Below, one piece after another: positions 52,401 through 64,000 of a DNA stretch of 64,000 nucleotides. The DNA is from Trichuris trichiura (Eukaryota > Nematoda > Enoplea > Trichinellida > Trichuridae). The notes under the pieces are model-generated. The model saw nothing but the letters and a program-made list of their open reading frames with translations, was not told the DNA's origin and did not search any database. The stretch covers positions 5,440,001 through 5,504,000 of the forward strand of contig JBAJFE010000004.1 in assembly GCA_037903355.1 (NCBI GenBank), written 5' to 3'. Numbering within the stretch: position 1 is the stretch's first letter; the number at the start of each line of letters is the position of its first letter. A program made the translations under genes and the position numbers.

Positions 52401-55400
52401 CACCTCTCCCTGCCACCAGAGTCTTTGAAGCACTGATGACGGTGCGATGTGAGCCCTGAAAGCTTTACTGATAAAGAACAATCTTTACGAGAAATTAATC
52501 GGTTGGTTTTCATATGCATCGACACTCATCAAGAAAGTTCTAGCATACAAACGCAGTTTATAATCCCATTGTATAAATGCAAAATAGCAAACAGCAAAAT
52601 AGTTCATAGCCTTTCTTTTCATATTGAAAATATCTTTATTACGGATTCTGTCCCGTTGAGATGTAAAATAAAAAGGTTTTTCTCTCTCCGAAGCTTTCGG
52701 GTCTGCCGTGACCCGTCTTCAGCGGTCCAATGATGTGATGTCACACACATCATTGGATCACTGAAGACGGGTCGCGGCAGACCCGAAAGCTTCGGAGAGA
52801 GAAAAACCTTTTTATTTTACATCTCAACGGGACAGAATCCGTAACAAAGATATTTTCAATATGAGAACACACAGTCCCGTACAAAAGCATCACATTTTCA
52901 TAGCCTTTCTTGGGAAAAACTGTTTTACTTTTTCTCTGCACCAGCAGGTACATTTAACTTAAGAAAGCTATTGTAGCGAGACCGCGGAGGTAGGTTCTTT
53001 CCTAATCTTGCCAAAGCTAGGAACAAGTGAACAATATTGAACTTAGACATTTCATTTTCAGACTACGCTTTCAACGCAACAGAGGCCTCAACCTAGCCTC
53101 AGAAAGATCAGAGAACCATTTTACATCCACCTAGAAAGATCAATCAATAGAGACCGGAAAACGACTTCTTGTACGAATTTGTCTTTCTCAAACTGTACTG
53201 ATGGCAGAAAATAGTATTTGTGAAGAAGAGTCCACCTCAGTTTTCATGAAAATAACAGTTACAAGAGGTGCACGTTAACTTGTTTTCCTCATTGAATGTC
53301 GTTTCGCAACTTCGAAAATGTAGTCTCTTTAACGGCAATCTGAAGCCTCGTAATTGTTCGTAAGTTATCTGCACCAAAGAACGGGTCAAATGGGGAACAT
53401 AAAAACTTTCATCCTCCTTTAAGGATAAGTGACCTGTTCATGTTCAGACGTCTGTTTCGGACGAAGATCTTGAAGCTGACCCTGTCCTATAGCCACTGCC
53501 AGATGTAATACAGAAAAAAACAAAAGCTGAATAATTGGCACAAAAATTAAATAGCTTAATCAGAAGTGTGCTCATAGTAGCCTGTTTTTGGTTAATCGTT
53601 TATTAAAGGATGGAACTTGGGGCTTATCATGACATCTCTTCAACGTCTTTCGAAAGATGATAAAGAATGCGTGGGTAATGCTGACTGAAATCTAATACTT
53701 TGACAAGGAAGCAAGCTGATCTTAAAAGCGACTCCCAAGTGAAACTTTACTATTAATCCACCTTCCGACAAAAATACCTTCGTAACCCTTTGTCCTAGGT
53801 TGTAAATGACTTCATCCACTCGCTGAAGACGACGCCCGGATACCTCAAAAGCTTCGAGTACGTTTACTGTAATTACAAAGTTAAAACTTTTTACGCTGAA
53901 GCAGGTCGAACCCTTATGAACAGTTAATGCAATCTTCCAGACTTGTTTAAAAAAATATACATTCAAAGTCAATAAAGGGCTAAGTATGAAATATTACGCG
54001 CCGAAAAATAGGAGCTATATATTCAATTTAAAGCCGTGAGTTAAACCGGCATTGAAATCAGTTTATGCAGCATCTTCAAAGCTAACACGAAGCTATGCTT
54101 TGAACAGGGAGATTACCGATTGACGTTCAATTCGGTTGAGCATCATGCACCCTACAGCGTTTTTGGAACACTCACCCCAACAACAGAATGCAGGAATGAT
54201 GAATAAACCGGAAAAGAAAAAATGAGGTAAAAAAGACAAACCGTAAATTCATCAACACGTGCAAACACGCAAACACACACATATGAAAACCTGGTCTCAC
54301 GCAGACTTTGAAAATGTCGGATGAAAAGCACTAAAGAGTATCTGGAGCATGACCTCTTTAAACGATCCTATTTAAACTGAGTAAACATAACCTGTGTCCA
54401 CTGAAATTCACTTGATGCTAACGTCGGAACATAAGGTCAGTGTCGAAAATATGTCTGACATAAATGTCCAAACGTGAATGGACGTTTATCAGTAAAAACT
54501 CGTGAAACTTCCTAAGCCTATAAAAAAAGCTACACTTCAAATTTTGGCATTCTTCGAAGAGGTGTCGAAGTTGTGCAAGGAAAATGAACACACGAAAATC
54601 AAACAAAGGAATACTTTGTTGGAAGCGATGAAAACTTGGATCCAGCAATGTTAACTCATTGTACTCTTTAACTGATTATTTTACTAGTAGTCTTAGGCAT
54701 TGGTTGCCTGGATAATAAAAGTAGCCTGGAAAAAAGACATAGAATAAGCAAACAGGAAAACAGAGTCACATGAATCACCTACTCGTAGTGTCATTGTGAA
54801 CTTTTTCCTTATGTAAAATTCTGCTGAGCAATCATATCACTACAAAACTTAGCAGTTCATCTATATTGGCATTAGGAGTGCAAAAGCAAACGGAAAACAG
54901 TGAAACTTCTAATTTCACGCAGAGAACAAAGCAAAGGTATTTTTGCAAAACAGGTGAACTGTTGGGCCAACGCCTACCCCTTTCTATAAGAGTTCTATGT
55001 TCAATAGAATTAAGAGAAGTTCGTTGAATGGAAGAACGGGAAGTACTGGAAAAGAAGCGAGGCAAGTATTCTGTATCAACATTCAAAAATGGGCCTTACG
55101 TAATAGTTGCCAAATGAACAAATTGAATGCACCTATGCAAGGTCAGCTATAAGTTTATTTTTATCGCTTTCTGGTAAATATCTAAATGTCCGATAAATAA
55201 ATCAAGTGCAACAACATTATACTCATCATTTCTGCGTGCTTTTCGGTAAGGAATCTCCATTCCAAGCACTTTACAGGAGCAAGTTAGTACAGCAACATTT
55301 AATTTACAAATGTGAGTTATGCAAAGGTAATTCAGCGCTGACATGACGTATTCCCAGCAGTGCCATCAAACCAAAGAATAATCAAAAACGTTATTACTGG

Positions 55401-58400
55401 TCTTAAAGAAATTTCCACTCTTAAAAACCCACACCGCGGTGATCTGAGAAGTACTGATAATGAATAAAGAAAATACGAAATCATAAAAGCCATCGAAACA
55501 GCTCGAAAAAGTGAGTTCGTCGCATGCCAGTACAAGCAGGCATTAACCTTACGAGCACGCCTCGTATCCTTCGGCAAGGACGACTCAAATTTTACTACCT
55601 ATGATTAATATGCGGTATTGCTTGAAGATGATGTTAGCCATAGAATTAAATTCCCTCAGGTGCCTTTGGAGAAAATCATAAAGGGGCAACCCGCAGGCTC
55701 AAAAGACACGCAAACCTTTGCGACGCAGTTTGTCTGATAATAGTAATTATTCCTGACAAACAATTGCACGATCATTAGACATTCCTAGTATGACGGTGTG
55801 AGCGAGAATTAATTAAAAGTTATTTCCTTTGCTTTTTAGCAAACTGCAACCAAAGAATCAAACCTAGTGGCTTTAGCGGAAAGACAAACCGTGTTTGTTA
55901 AACAGGAGGGACAATTGGCTAAGTAGAATGGGGCATCGCCTTATTATTCCAATTAAGTAGAAACTGTCCTAGCGAGAACCGGTTGAGTATGTGTAAGGGA
56001 AGGAGTGATACCACAGAACATCCACCAGTAAGTCCTGAGCCTGCGGATTGTTTATAGACTTCTATCTAAACTGTACATGCGCTGTAGGAAAAAGAAAGCA
56101 GTTCTGCAAGCTAATGAAGATTGACATCATTACCTTTACTGGTCAGTTGCTGAATCAGTAAAAAACGTGCGATAAAGTGAAGGGCGCCCAGGAACCCATC
56201 GGAATTTTGTTATTATGATTAGTTCGTTGCTGTTACTTGTCTTCTGATCTATCTTCTTACCGACGTAATTATATAAATGCTCAGTTTTTGTAGGGTAATC
56301 TGTAGCGGACTCTGTATTAAGGATTGAAACAAGTATTAAGAGTGGCTCACCATTTTGTTTAATGCATTGCATAAGAAACTTTTAATTTGCCGCCTTTTAG
56401 TTAGTGAGAGTTGCTACTGCAATCGAGATTTATAAGACGTCAAACCTTTGACACTCATTTGCCCAAAAATGAACAAATATGAGCGTAACATAAAGATGAA
56501 AGCAGAAGGCTTGAATGTGAGAAAGGGATTGGAGAGAATGCATTCGTTCTCTAAGCCTGTATATGAAACAATGAATTCCATACAAGGGCAGTTTTCAAAC
56601 GCCTTAAAGAAGTTCGAAAGAAATCTACTGTAAAGAAACGAAAGCAGCAAAAGGAGGACTTCGACATGGGGGGGGGTGAGAAGTATGAGAAATAATGTAC
56701 TGCGCTAATGTTCCTTTCATGAAATGCAATTTCTAGAATGAAAGCATCGACTGCTTACCTGCTGCTACGCTGAGAAAATCTTCTCCTGTCGCGCGATATA
56801 CCTCAATGTACCGGTTTCCCATGAAATGGCGATGGCGCTTCAGCGCTAGCTCCCGATGTTCATTACTTTCGAAGCGAACGAGCGCTTCTCCATTTCTTCT
56901 ACCCTGAGCACTTAAACACAGAGCTACGCCACCTCTGAAAATACAACTATTTTAATATTGACGAAATGACAAACGATGTATACTGATGAACGGGTAACAA
57001 ATGAAGGTGAGACTCTTCGTATTAGACCAGAATTTTACGGATCACAATACCAACATCAATATAAGAATTATGTCTACTACCGATAAGTTCTAGTTATTCC
57101 TAAGTAATGCACTGTGGATAACCGATTTGACAACTCGCTTTCCGCAAAAGGGAAGGTTACACATGTTGCTCAAAATTTCGAAGTTCATCAAACAAATGAG
57201 AACACACAAGTGTTGAACGTGCATTAAAGCTGAACTGTTGATACATGTTATTCGTTTGGACCTGCGTTAACGTTTTTGAAAAATAATGTAATTTGGACAG
57301 TTCATTTTCGTGCAAGCAGGGAAGTTGCATAGGTGAACTTCAGCAATCTGTAAATCAGGCATAATCTGAGTAACAACTAAGCAAGGGGAACTTGGGCCAA
57401 AAGGTGGAGTAATACAATGCAGTGATATCTAGCTAGTCATAGGAACGAAGCATGGTATACATTCGTTCCGCTGGAAAAACGTGCAGAACTTCCTATTTCA
57501 GCATGGAGATACCCGAAGAATTCTGCAGCATGGAATGAAAACAAGTCCAGATTAGATCACTAGCAGCAAATAAGTTTACTCCCACCCCGTAACAAAAGAT
57601 CACGCTAGTGTCTGATCATTTCTTAATACACCACTGTTTAGAAATCACAAATCAACACGTCTATCATTTTTGTTAAGATGCAGCGATACGAACAAGAATG
57701 CATTGAGATTGCCGCACTGTATACAGAATCCTCATGGACTCAAAGCTTAGAACGGCAAAAGTGCCTTCACTTAGGATTTATCCCATCGATCACAACCTGG
57801 GAGGCAAATTCCAGCTTTTCATTATAAAATGTAACAAATGAAACGCATTACTTTTAGAACAGATTTAACCGACATTGAAAATTGTAGTTGAGATAGTTAC
57901 CGATTCCTTTGTCTTTACTATTCATGAAAGCACCGAATAGGTTATTAGAGGATCGCTTGTTCGCCATGCATCACACTTTTGAGAACGAAACTCTTACGCC
58001 AGACTAGCATGAATTCAGTTTCCCGCAGTAAAGGGAGAAGCATAAATGTAGATAAGTCCTTACAGTCAAAGTATTGGAAACCTTGCGCGTTCAACCTCAA
58101 CTACTATTATATCTACCGTTCTACAATACAAGAGATGACAATAATGGACCTTGACAAAATGCCACTCTTTCAAAGGCTCAGCATAAGAAAGCGTACACGC
58201 AGTATGTCTTTCCCCCTTAAAAGCTACTCATCAATCCGTTAGAAGCGTCTTTTCTTGCCTTCAAGTCAATGCTTATTCTAATAAGACTTAGCCAAGCGAG
58301 ACGAGAGAAGAAGAAAACGATGACTTAAAAAGCAGTCAGTACTATCATTGTAAAGAGTACTAACCGGATTGTCAGTGACTACAGCTGCCGTCATAACGCA

Positions 58401-61400
58401 ATGAAGGGAGTTACCATGTTCCTCATGTTTGTGATCGCTAGTTCCGAATTAAACAACGGCAAGCGAAAAGAAAACTACTAACAAGGGTACCAGCGATGTT
58501 TCAGAACAGTTAGTAACGCTGAAAACGCAACTCTTCACCGTCCGTATGGTTTCCATTCATCTTATTTGAAAAGGTATCCACCCAAAAACGTGTTTCCTAC
58601 CTAACGCTACGCCGACAGTAGTACGCAACAGAAGGATGGGCACAGTCAGCTTTAGGAATAGGGCAAAAAACCCGTTCTTATTATGTCACCTATCAACCGT
58701 CTCATACGTCTTTGCAACTTTCGTTAAAAATCAGGTTTCACGTTCGACGACTTACTGCGTGGAGCTACTTGTACGAAGTGCCAACCACCTTCAGTGAGAA
58801 TAGGTAAGTGGAAAAGTGGTAATAACAATTTTCTATTTTCCTATGTCAAAAAGTAAAATTACCAATACACTACTGCAAAGAGTTAAACTCCCGCGTATCT
58901 TGATTACATCATTGCAGACTGAGGACAAGTTGTCCATGGGAAGCACTTTTACTATCATGAAGTTACTGTGTTCATCAATCAAAGGGGAAATCTTCTGAAT
59001 CTAAAAAATGATACATTGATAAAGGTGCTACTATTCTCTCACGAACGGTCGGTTATATCCGAGAATTGCTACACACCAGCCTCAATAATATTAATGCAAC
59101 TGGCCAAACGATAAAACTGAATAATCCACGATACAGTGGGAATTATTCCATTACTCCGTTCTGATAACAATGTGGTTCTGTGAAACGAGCGGCTCTATCC
59201 CATCTTCTGCCTAATCACAGCGTTAAGACAATTTAGCCTGAGCTACTTCGCTAATAATGATTTGCTAAATTACTGGGGGATAACCTTATTTATAGAAGTA
59301 GTGAATCAATCATGGTCGCAGGGCTTAATCTAACTATACAAACCTTTCATGAAAAAACCTGGCCGCAATTGCTAATCGTTTCTCGGTGGTCAAGATCCAA
59401 CCTAGCACCTTTCCAAATCGAGTGGCAGATGAACTTACACGGAAACTTTGATCCAACTTAATGAAGCAACGTTGGCAGTACCAAAATGCAACTGTTGTAA
59501 TGCAAAAACTCGGCATGTGTATGCAAGTGAGTTCAGCCTGAGAACAGCATGTATGCAGCCTAATCGTAGAAGCAAGAACAAAAAACCTCCAGATCCGCCA
59601 GGTTATTGCCGTATTTCCGACTAAGTTGTTTGTAAGAAAAGATATTATTTTGTGAAGAAGTTCATACGATGAGGAGCTACTCCAACTTTTCAGCAACATC
59701 CTTGCAAAAACTGCAACACTGCCAGCTGGTCAACAATTCTGCAGGAAGATCATTTCTGTGCATAACATGTTTCAAATTAATCGACTATCACGTAGAAATG
59801 TAAAGCATGAAACATAATTGGTCATTTGTGAGTGTTAATGATATTTGTTTTAGATAATGCTATTTATCCTGTTCAAACAGAATTTGTTCTCATTGCTTTG
59901 ATCAGCAATTCTTTTCTTGAATCAGAAAAGTGAAAAGGATTGACGAGAGAAAGCTTATGTTCAAGAGCAGGGGTATTCTCATTAGTAACATGAAATTTTC
60001 CGATCTTAGTTAAATCATTTTATCATCACGCTGTAGCCGACACTAACCAATACGTTTAATAATACTCAACCCGCGTAAAATTATGGAATGCATTTTTCCA
60101 AGAGGCCTGAAGAACACGGCTCGACTGGAGAAAAACTTTTCTCCCGCCATCAGTTTCTTATCCATTCATTTGCTGAAATTCTCCTACTTTAAACTCAGAC
60201 CGCCGATTATGCCCAGTGTGATAAAACAGCTTACTAGAAAAAGGCCGATACAGAGCTATAGAGCAACAGGGTCTAGGCTTGCAACATCGCTTCTTCCCGT
60301 TAAAGAAACATGTATTTTATTCTAAGTTTACAATACTTTCAGGTACTACACGATTCGAAAAGCAGTAGCTTTCTAAAATAAAACATATGTTTGCCCAACA
60401 GAGAAAATCGTGCTCCATGCCAAAATCAGCTTAAAAAGGTATATTATTCGTTGCAATTAACTCTATCCTTAGTTGGCTTCAGAATTTTAAACCGCTCATT
60501 TAACAGCAATTATTACAATACTTTTTGAAAGGCGTCTTATAATGGGGGCCTATGTCTTCTTTAGGGAGAACTGAGATGCACTCGTTTTGTCACAATAACT
60601 TGAGAGGAAAAGGAAAGAATAGAACTCGCCGGACGTCCTGGATCCATCATCCATTTGAAAGGGCCTGTTCCCCTACGTAGTGTCGCACTTTTTTAGTACT
60701 GCGCGTTTTTCAAACGGAATTATTTGCACACTAGTTTGCAAGCTTTTGTTGTGTGACTATAAGCTTTCCGGTTAACAAATATGGGAGTCTAACTCTTTCA
60801 TCGAAACTAGAACCCTTATAATGATCTCCAAAGAATTCTCTCCAAGAAGCCTAAAACGGTGGCTACAAATCTAATTGGATAATCCGAAAGAATAAAATTA
60901 GGAATCACTAACCAGTTGCACCAACTGCATCATTAGGCAGGTAACTAATTTTACTATAGGTGGGTGGTGGCTTTAGGTTGACTTCCGTAAAACATAGGTC
61001 AGCAGCATTCAATGTTTCCACGAATCCCCACTAAATCCGCAACGGAAAAGATTTAGTGGGCGAGACATGGCCCTGTCACGCAGGTCAGCTGTGTTTGAAT
61101 GCGGTGCACCTACTGGATAATTAGCTTATTCTCGGCTGCTTAGGGCAAAGTGTGTCCCAAAAACCTAGTTAAAACCCTACTTTTTGTGAACCAGTACAAT
61201 TATTAGCCACCCTAAATTAACGACGCTGCCTTCAAATTACGGTTCACGTAAAAATCCTCCATACGACTGGCGACATATCAAAACAGCAAATGCTTTAGAG
61301 AACGACGCAGTCGGCTACTATCCAACCGATCCTTGTTGATTTGTGCAGTTGCACAAAACAGCGGCGATGTAAACGGCACAGCGAACGACGTTGCATCTAA

Positions 61401-64000
61401 GGATGAATACTTATCTACAGAATCAGGCGACACACCCGATTTGAGAAAAGGCCGCAACGAGCGCGTTTGTACAGCTTGTTTGCCTATGGCAAACACTAGT
61501 GCAACTTTCTTTTTCATGAGCCGTACAAGGCACAGGGGGGCGTACGCGTGTCAAAAGCTTACGCTTCCGTCGCGTGTAGCTTACAACAGGCTGCGAACAT
61601 GAACCGTACGTAATTCACAATATGAATACTGTGGCCCATTTATGACAGACTTGCTGAATAAATGACAGCAACTGAAATGGGAAGCTAACCATTGAACTAC
61701 TGTTCGGTAGATTCTTCTAACCAATGTATTCTAGCTGTAAAGCAGCCATACACTTCTTGATTCACAATCACTGACAGATTTTCAGTTTTACTTAAGATTT
61801 CCATTGGCGGTCTTTCAAAAGGTTGACATAAAGACGATGAAAAGAAAGTTGAAAAATCTGATCGTCTCAACGCAAACGTCAGCTGCTAAAGTTGCGCAGA
61901 GAATTCTTTCGTTGAAACTATTATGCATTAGAGCTTGCTAATGCAAGCATTTTCAGCCACCTTTCTAATTGCTACGTAAGACAACAGCTTCCAGGGGGCA
62001 AAAGGACACTGAAAAGACGCGCAATGAAATGGCATTGAACAATAAGCTAGGAAAGACTAATTTCTTCGACAGTCGTTCATCTTCAAATTTGTTTGATAAC
62101 ACATAAAGAAGAGGGCAATAGCCTAAATAGAGGCCATATATGAGCGTTCATTTAACCTATTAGCCCTCCGAACGGACAGAAAGGTTAACAAAAACGAACC
62201 GCGCGCACAACCTGAGGCAACAGCTGGTTTGCTGCAAAACTGAACTGCCCATAAGTGGGTCACAACGATCAGGAAATTACGAAAAGCAGCCACTCCATTG
62301 GGAAGTCCTATCCACTTGTTTCTAACCAGACAAGACAGGTTTGTCCGCGCGTAAAAGAGAACTTGGCAAACTGTCCAGCTCTGACCCTTTCTCCTTAAGT
62401 AATGGGCCAACGTGACACTACCACAGTGACGAATGGTTAGAAGCCGTCTGCACCTTGAACTCTACGTCGCTTTTACTCGTCTGAGTCATAGATTCGGTAC
62501 GCCAAATTTAGCAAGGCCATCCTAACGTTTAAGGTAAACAGCCTAATCAGGTCTCCTCCCACGGAGTAAAAAACATTTCCTGCAAATTTGTTTCCATTTT
62601 TATGACTATAACTTACTTGGCAATATTCAAACCAATGAAAAACTGGGCGATGTCCTGATCCGATGACTGCCAAGGTAAACCACGTGCTCTTATCACAGTA
62701 CTGCTATCGATGACGTCGTCCTTAGTGCTAAAAAAAGGATGAAAATCAACAGCGTTTCTTGATGGCAGGAAAAGCGGTAATAGCAACCCTAACAAGCGTT
62801 TCAGTGATGACAGTTGACCTGCCAGAAAAAAACAGACACTAGAAGATACGGGAACCCAAAACCAGTTGAAAAGCAGATTAAGACCTGCCAGATGCCTACA
62901 GCAAATGAACTAAGGCGAAGAAGTAATCACCAGAAGAGGGGATAATCCTAAAAGTCATCCTTAATTTTTAAGGAAATCTGGCAGTCTAAAAGCAATACAT
63001 TCATCTCACCATATACCGTGCTCCAGGACAGCTTTGACCGATTCCGGTTCCTCGAAGCAGTGTATGCCTGCAATGAAAAATGGCCATTGTTGGCCTGACA
63101 GAAGAGCGCAACTGGTAAGGGCAAACTGTATTCCACTACTCTGCAAGCTAAGTCCGACACGGCCGCAGAAGTTCCATAAAATAAACACAAACAATGCCCA
63201 CCTCGTTTAACAGATTCGGCAGCCAAGCGAGCAACTACATTTCCTAAATCGGCTGTTGCGTTGTGACAGGCGAATTCGCCAGAGGTGGGCTCCAGTTCGT
63301 ACACTGAAATATTGCCAATTTGCAATTCAACTACTTCAAATGGTCTAGAATACGGTTAAATTTTATCCGCCATTATTAAACACTTCTCTTTCTCCCCTTT
63401 TGCTTTTGCGCTGAAGACGAGGTAAAGTGAACCCGTGCGCTCGGCAAATTAAGCCATTTTCAGAACAAACGAACGAACTGCGTCCCGCAAAATTATTCGC
63501 TAACAGATAAAGGCGAGAAATTCGTAATTTTCTTTCTTCGTACTTAGAACCGTGCTGTGCGGATACAGCTGACAGACCCATAATGGAAGATTGCGAACTG
63601 CAGCGGCTTTTACAATTTCTTTAGGCGGCACAGCAAGCGCTGCTGCTAGTAGCGAATTCCTACATTTTGAACGATTACTCTGATAGGTAGTGGCCTGAGA
63701 TGAATAAACAAAATCGAAAAACGAAAGCCTGCTAACATTCATGTAGTGTCTAAATTTTTCATCTGTCTAGAAATTATGCAAAGCAGAACAGATAGACAAA
63801 ATCACACGCTTACTATTCATTAGGTCCATCAGAGAGCTGGAGCACTGATTGTTGTTAGCCGTGTTTTTCAACTCTTTGTACAAGTCGCAGAAACGCCAAA
63901 AAAGGCCGTCAAGCCGAATACCTTTATTACATGCTTCAGGGTGAAGTGCCTGCCGCAAGGGTGCCTGACCGACAGTGACCAAAAGTAGGTCATCGTTAGG
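43424..64000 (-). CDS. ESRP1: ESRP / fusilli RNA-binding splicing regulator, 5' end outside window
   Basis: Nuclear splicing factor of the ESRP/fusilli/SYM-2 family. Exons in transcript order: 64000-63814 (partial), 63303-63202, 63067-63010, 62727-62617, 56934-56759, 49987-49893, 49599-49384, 45461-45180, 44416-44173, 44113-43910, 43861-43641, 43588-43424; all phases agree (2061 nt, 686 aa). Seen: the end of the N-terminal DnaQ-like domain ([23 protein letters not shown]); RRM1 ([31 protein letters not shown]); RRM2 ([38 protein letters not shown]); RRM3 ([45 protein letters not shown]) with a six-Ala run; a Pro-rich linker; and a complete fourth RRM ([20 protein letters not shown]). Three introns are 3.9-6.8 kb. 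Confidence 0.96.
50152..50461 (-). CDS. ESRP1: Candidate alternative first exon of ESRP
   Basis: This lies inside the 6.8-kb intron after RRM1. An ATG at 50461-50459 opens 103 codons of Ser/Glu-rich sequence ([37 protein letters not shown]) ending at a strong donor, TTTCG/GTGAGT. The donor is phase 1, exactly the phase of the next exon (49987), so it joins in frame as [12 protein letters not shown]. That transcript would encode 578 aa with RRM2-4 but no DnaQ domain or RRM1. The main exon before it is also phase 1, so inclusion of this exon is optional. A GTAAGT just after ATGAGACTT could be a competing donor. No transcript evidence is available. Confidence 0.65.
50740..50766 (-). promoter_or_regulatory. 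Possible promoter elements of the alternative ESRP start
   Basis: AAGCACGTGTT (E-box CACGTG) and GGGGGCGGGA (GC box) lie about 280-305 bp upstream of the candidate ATG at 50461, in a locally G/C-richer patch of an A/T-rich intron. I see no TATA box. Weak support. Confidence 0.3.
52618..52896. mobile_element. Foldback element, copy 2 (279 bp), in ESRP intron
   Basis: Near-perfect arms of about 115 bp (52622-52738 with about 52746-52863) include GAAGCTTTCGGGTCTGCCGT and its complement, with a tiny loop at TGATGTGATGTCACACACATCA. The right tail AGTCCCGTAC matches the tail of copy 1 (GGTCCCGTAC). The left and right flanks share TTCATAGCCTTTCTT (52603-52617, 52897-52911). Same family as 39858-40157. 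Confidence 0.82.

Noticed and set aside
61026..61060. Short hairpin CCACTAAATC / GATTTAGTGG
   Set aside because: A 10-bp stem with a 12-nt loop is easily expected by chance in 64 kb.
63363..63742. Open frames on the minus strand between ESRP exons
   Set aside because: They fall in the intron 63304-63813, show no similarity to the ESRP N-terminal domain, and the flanking exons join in phase without them.

Overview
The window looks like a piece of a nematode nuclear genome: about 0.33 genes per 5 kb, GT-AG introns mostly 46-60 nt long mixed with a few multi-kilobase introns, and many DNA transposons and retrotransposons. The protein kinase matches nematode/animal atypical PKC closely. A short GCCTAA run (the nematode telomere unit in reverse) is present. 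A Trichuris-like (clade I) worm is my best guess, but that is inference.

Layout. Bases 1-5339 are the 3' part of a Ty1/copia retrotransposon. Its RNase H codons are split by a 2.5-kb, almost perfectly palindromic pogo-type element (2263-4786) with a TA target duplication. Bases 5498-12087 are a complete but decayed BEL/Pao retrotransposon on the minus strand, with both LTRs. Bases 12088-14094 hold no gene I can recognise, only a hairpin MITE carrying telomere-like repeats.

Bases 14095-18468 (+) are a six-exon gene for a 309-aa AT-hook / coiled-coil / Arg-Gly-rich protein that I do not recognise. A full-length mariner (18508-19801) sits 39 bp after its stop codon. Bases 19802-23617 contain a MITE, a TA microsatellite, a solo LTR with a perfect 5-bp target duplication and a mariner relic. 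Bases 23618-27391 (+) encode ceramide glucosyltransferase (8 exons, 400 aa). Bases 31802-39201 (+) encode atypical protein kinase C (18 exons, 598 aa), including two adjacent GC-AG introns. Bases 39202-43423 contain a foldback element and a Tigger/pogo relic. Bases 43424 to the right edge (-) are the ESRP/fusilli splicing-factor gene, whose 5' end is outside the window. An internal exon (50152-50461) fits as an alternative first exon giving a shorter isoform.

The three recognised genes have no obvious shared pathway: one makes glucosylceramide, one is a cell-polarity kinase and one is an epithelial splicing regulator. aPKC and ESRP both act in epithelia, but their proximity need not mean anything. 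Repeats include at least seven superfamilies: copia, BEL/Pao, a solo LTR, Penelope-like, mariner, pogo/Tigger and two hairpin MITE families. I saw no CRISPR array, operon or RNA gene. The clearest candidates for follow-up are the palindromic pogo element nested in copia, the two-member foldback family, and the alternative ESRP start.
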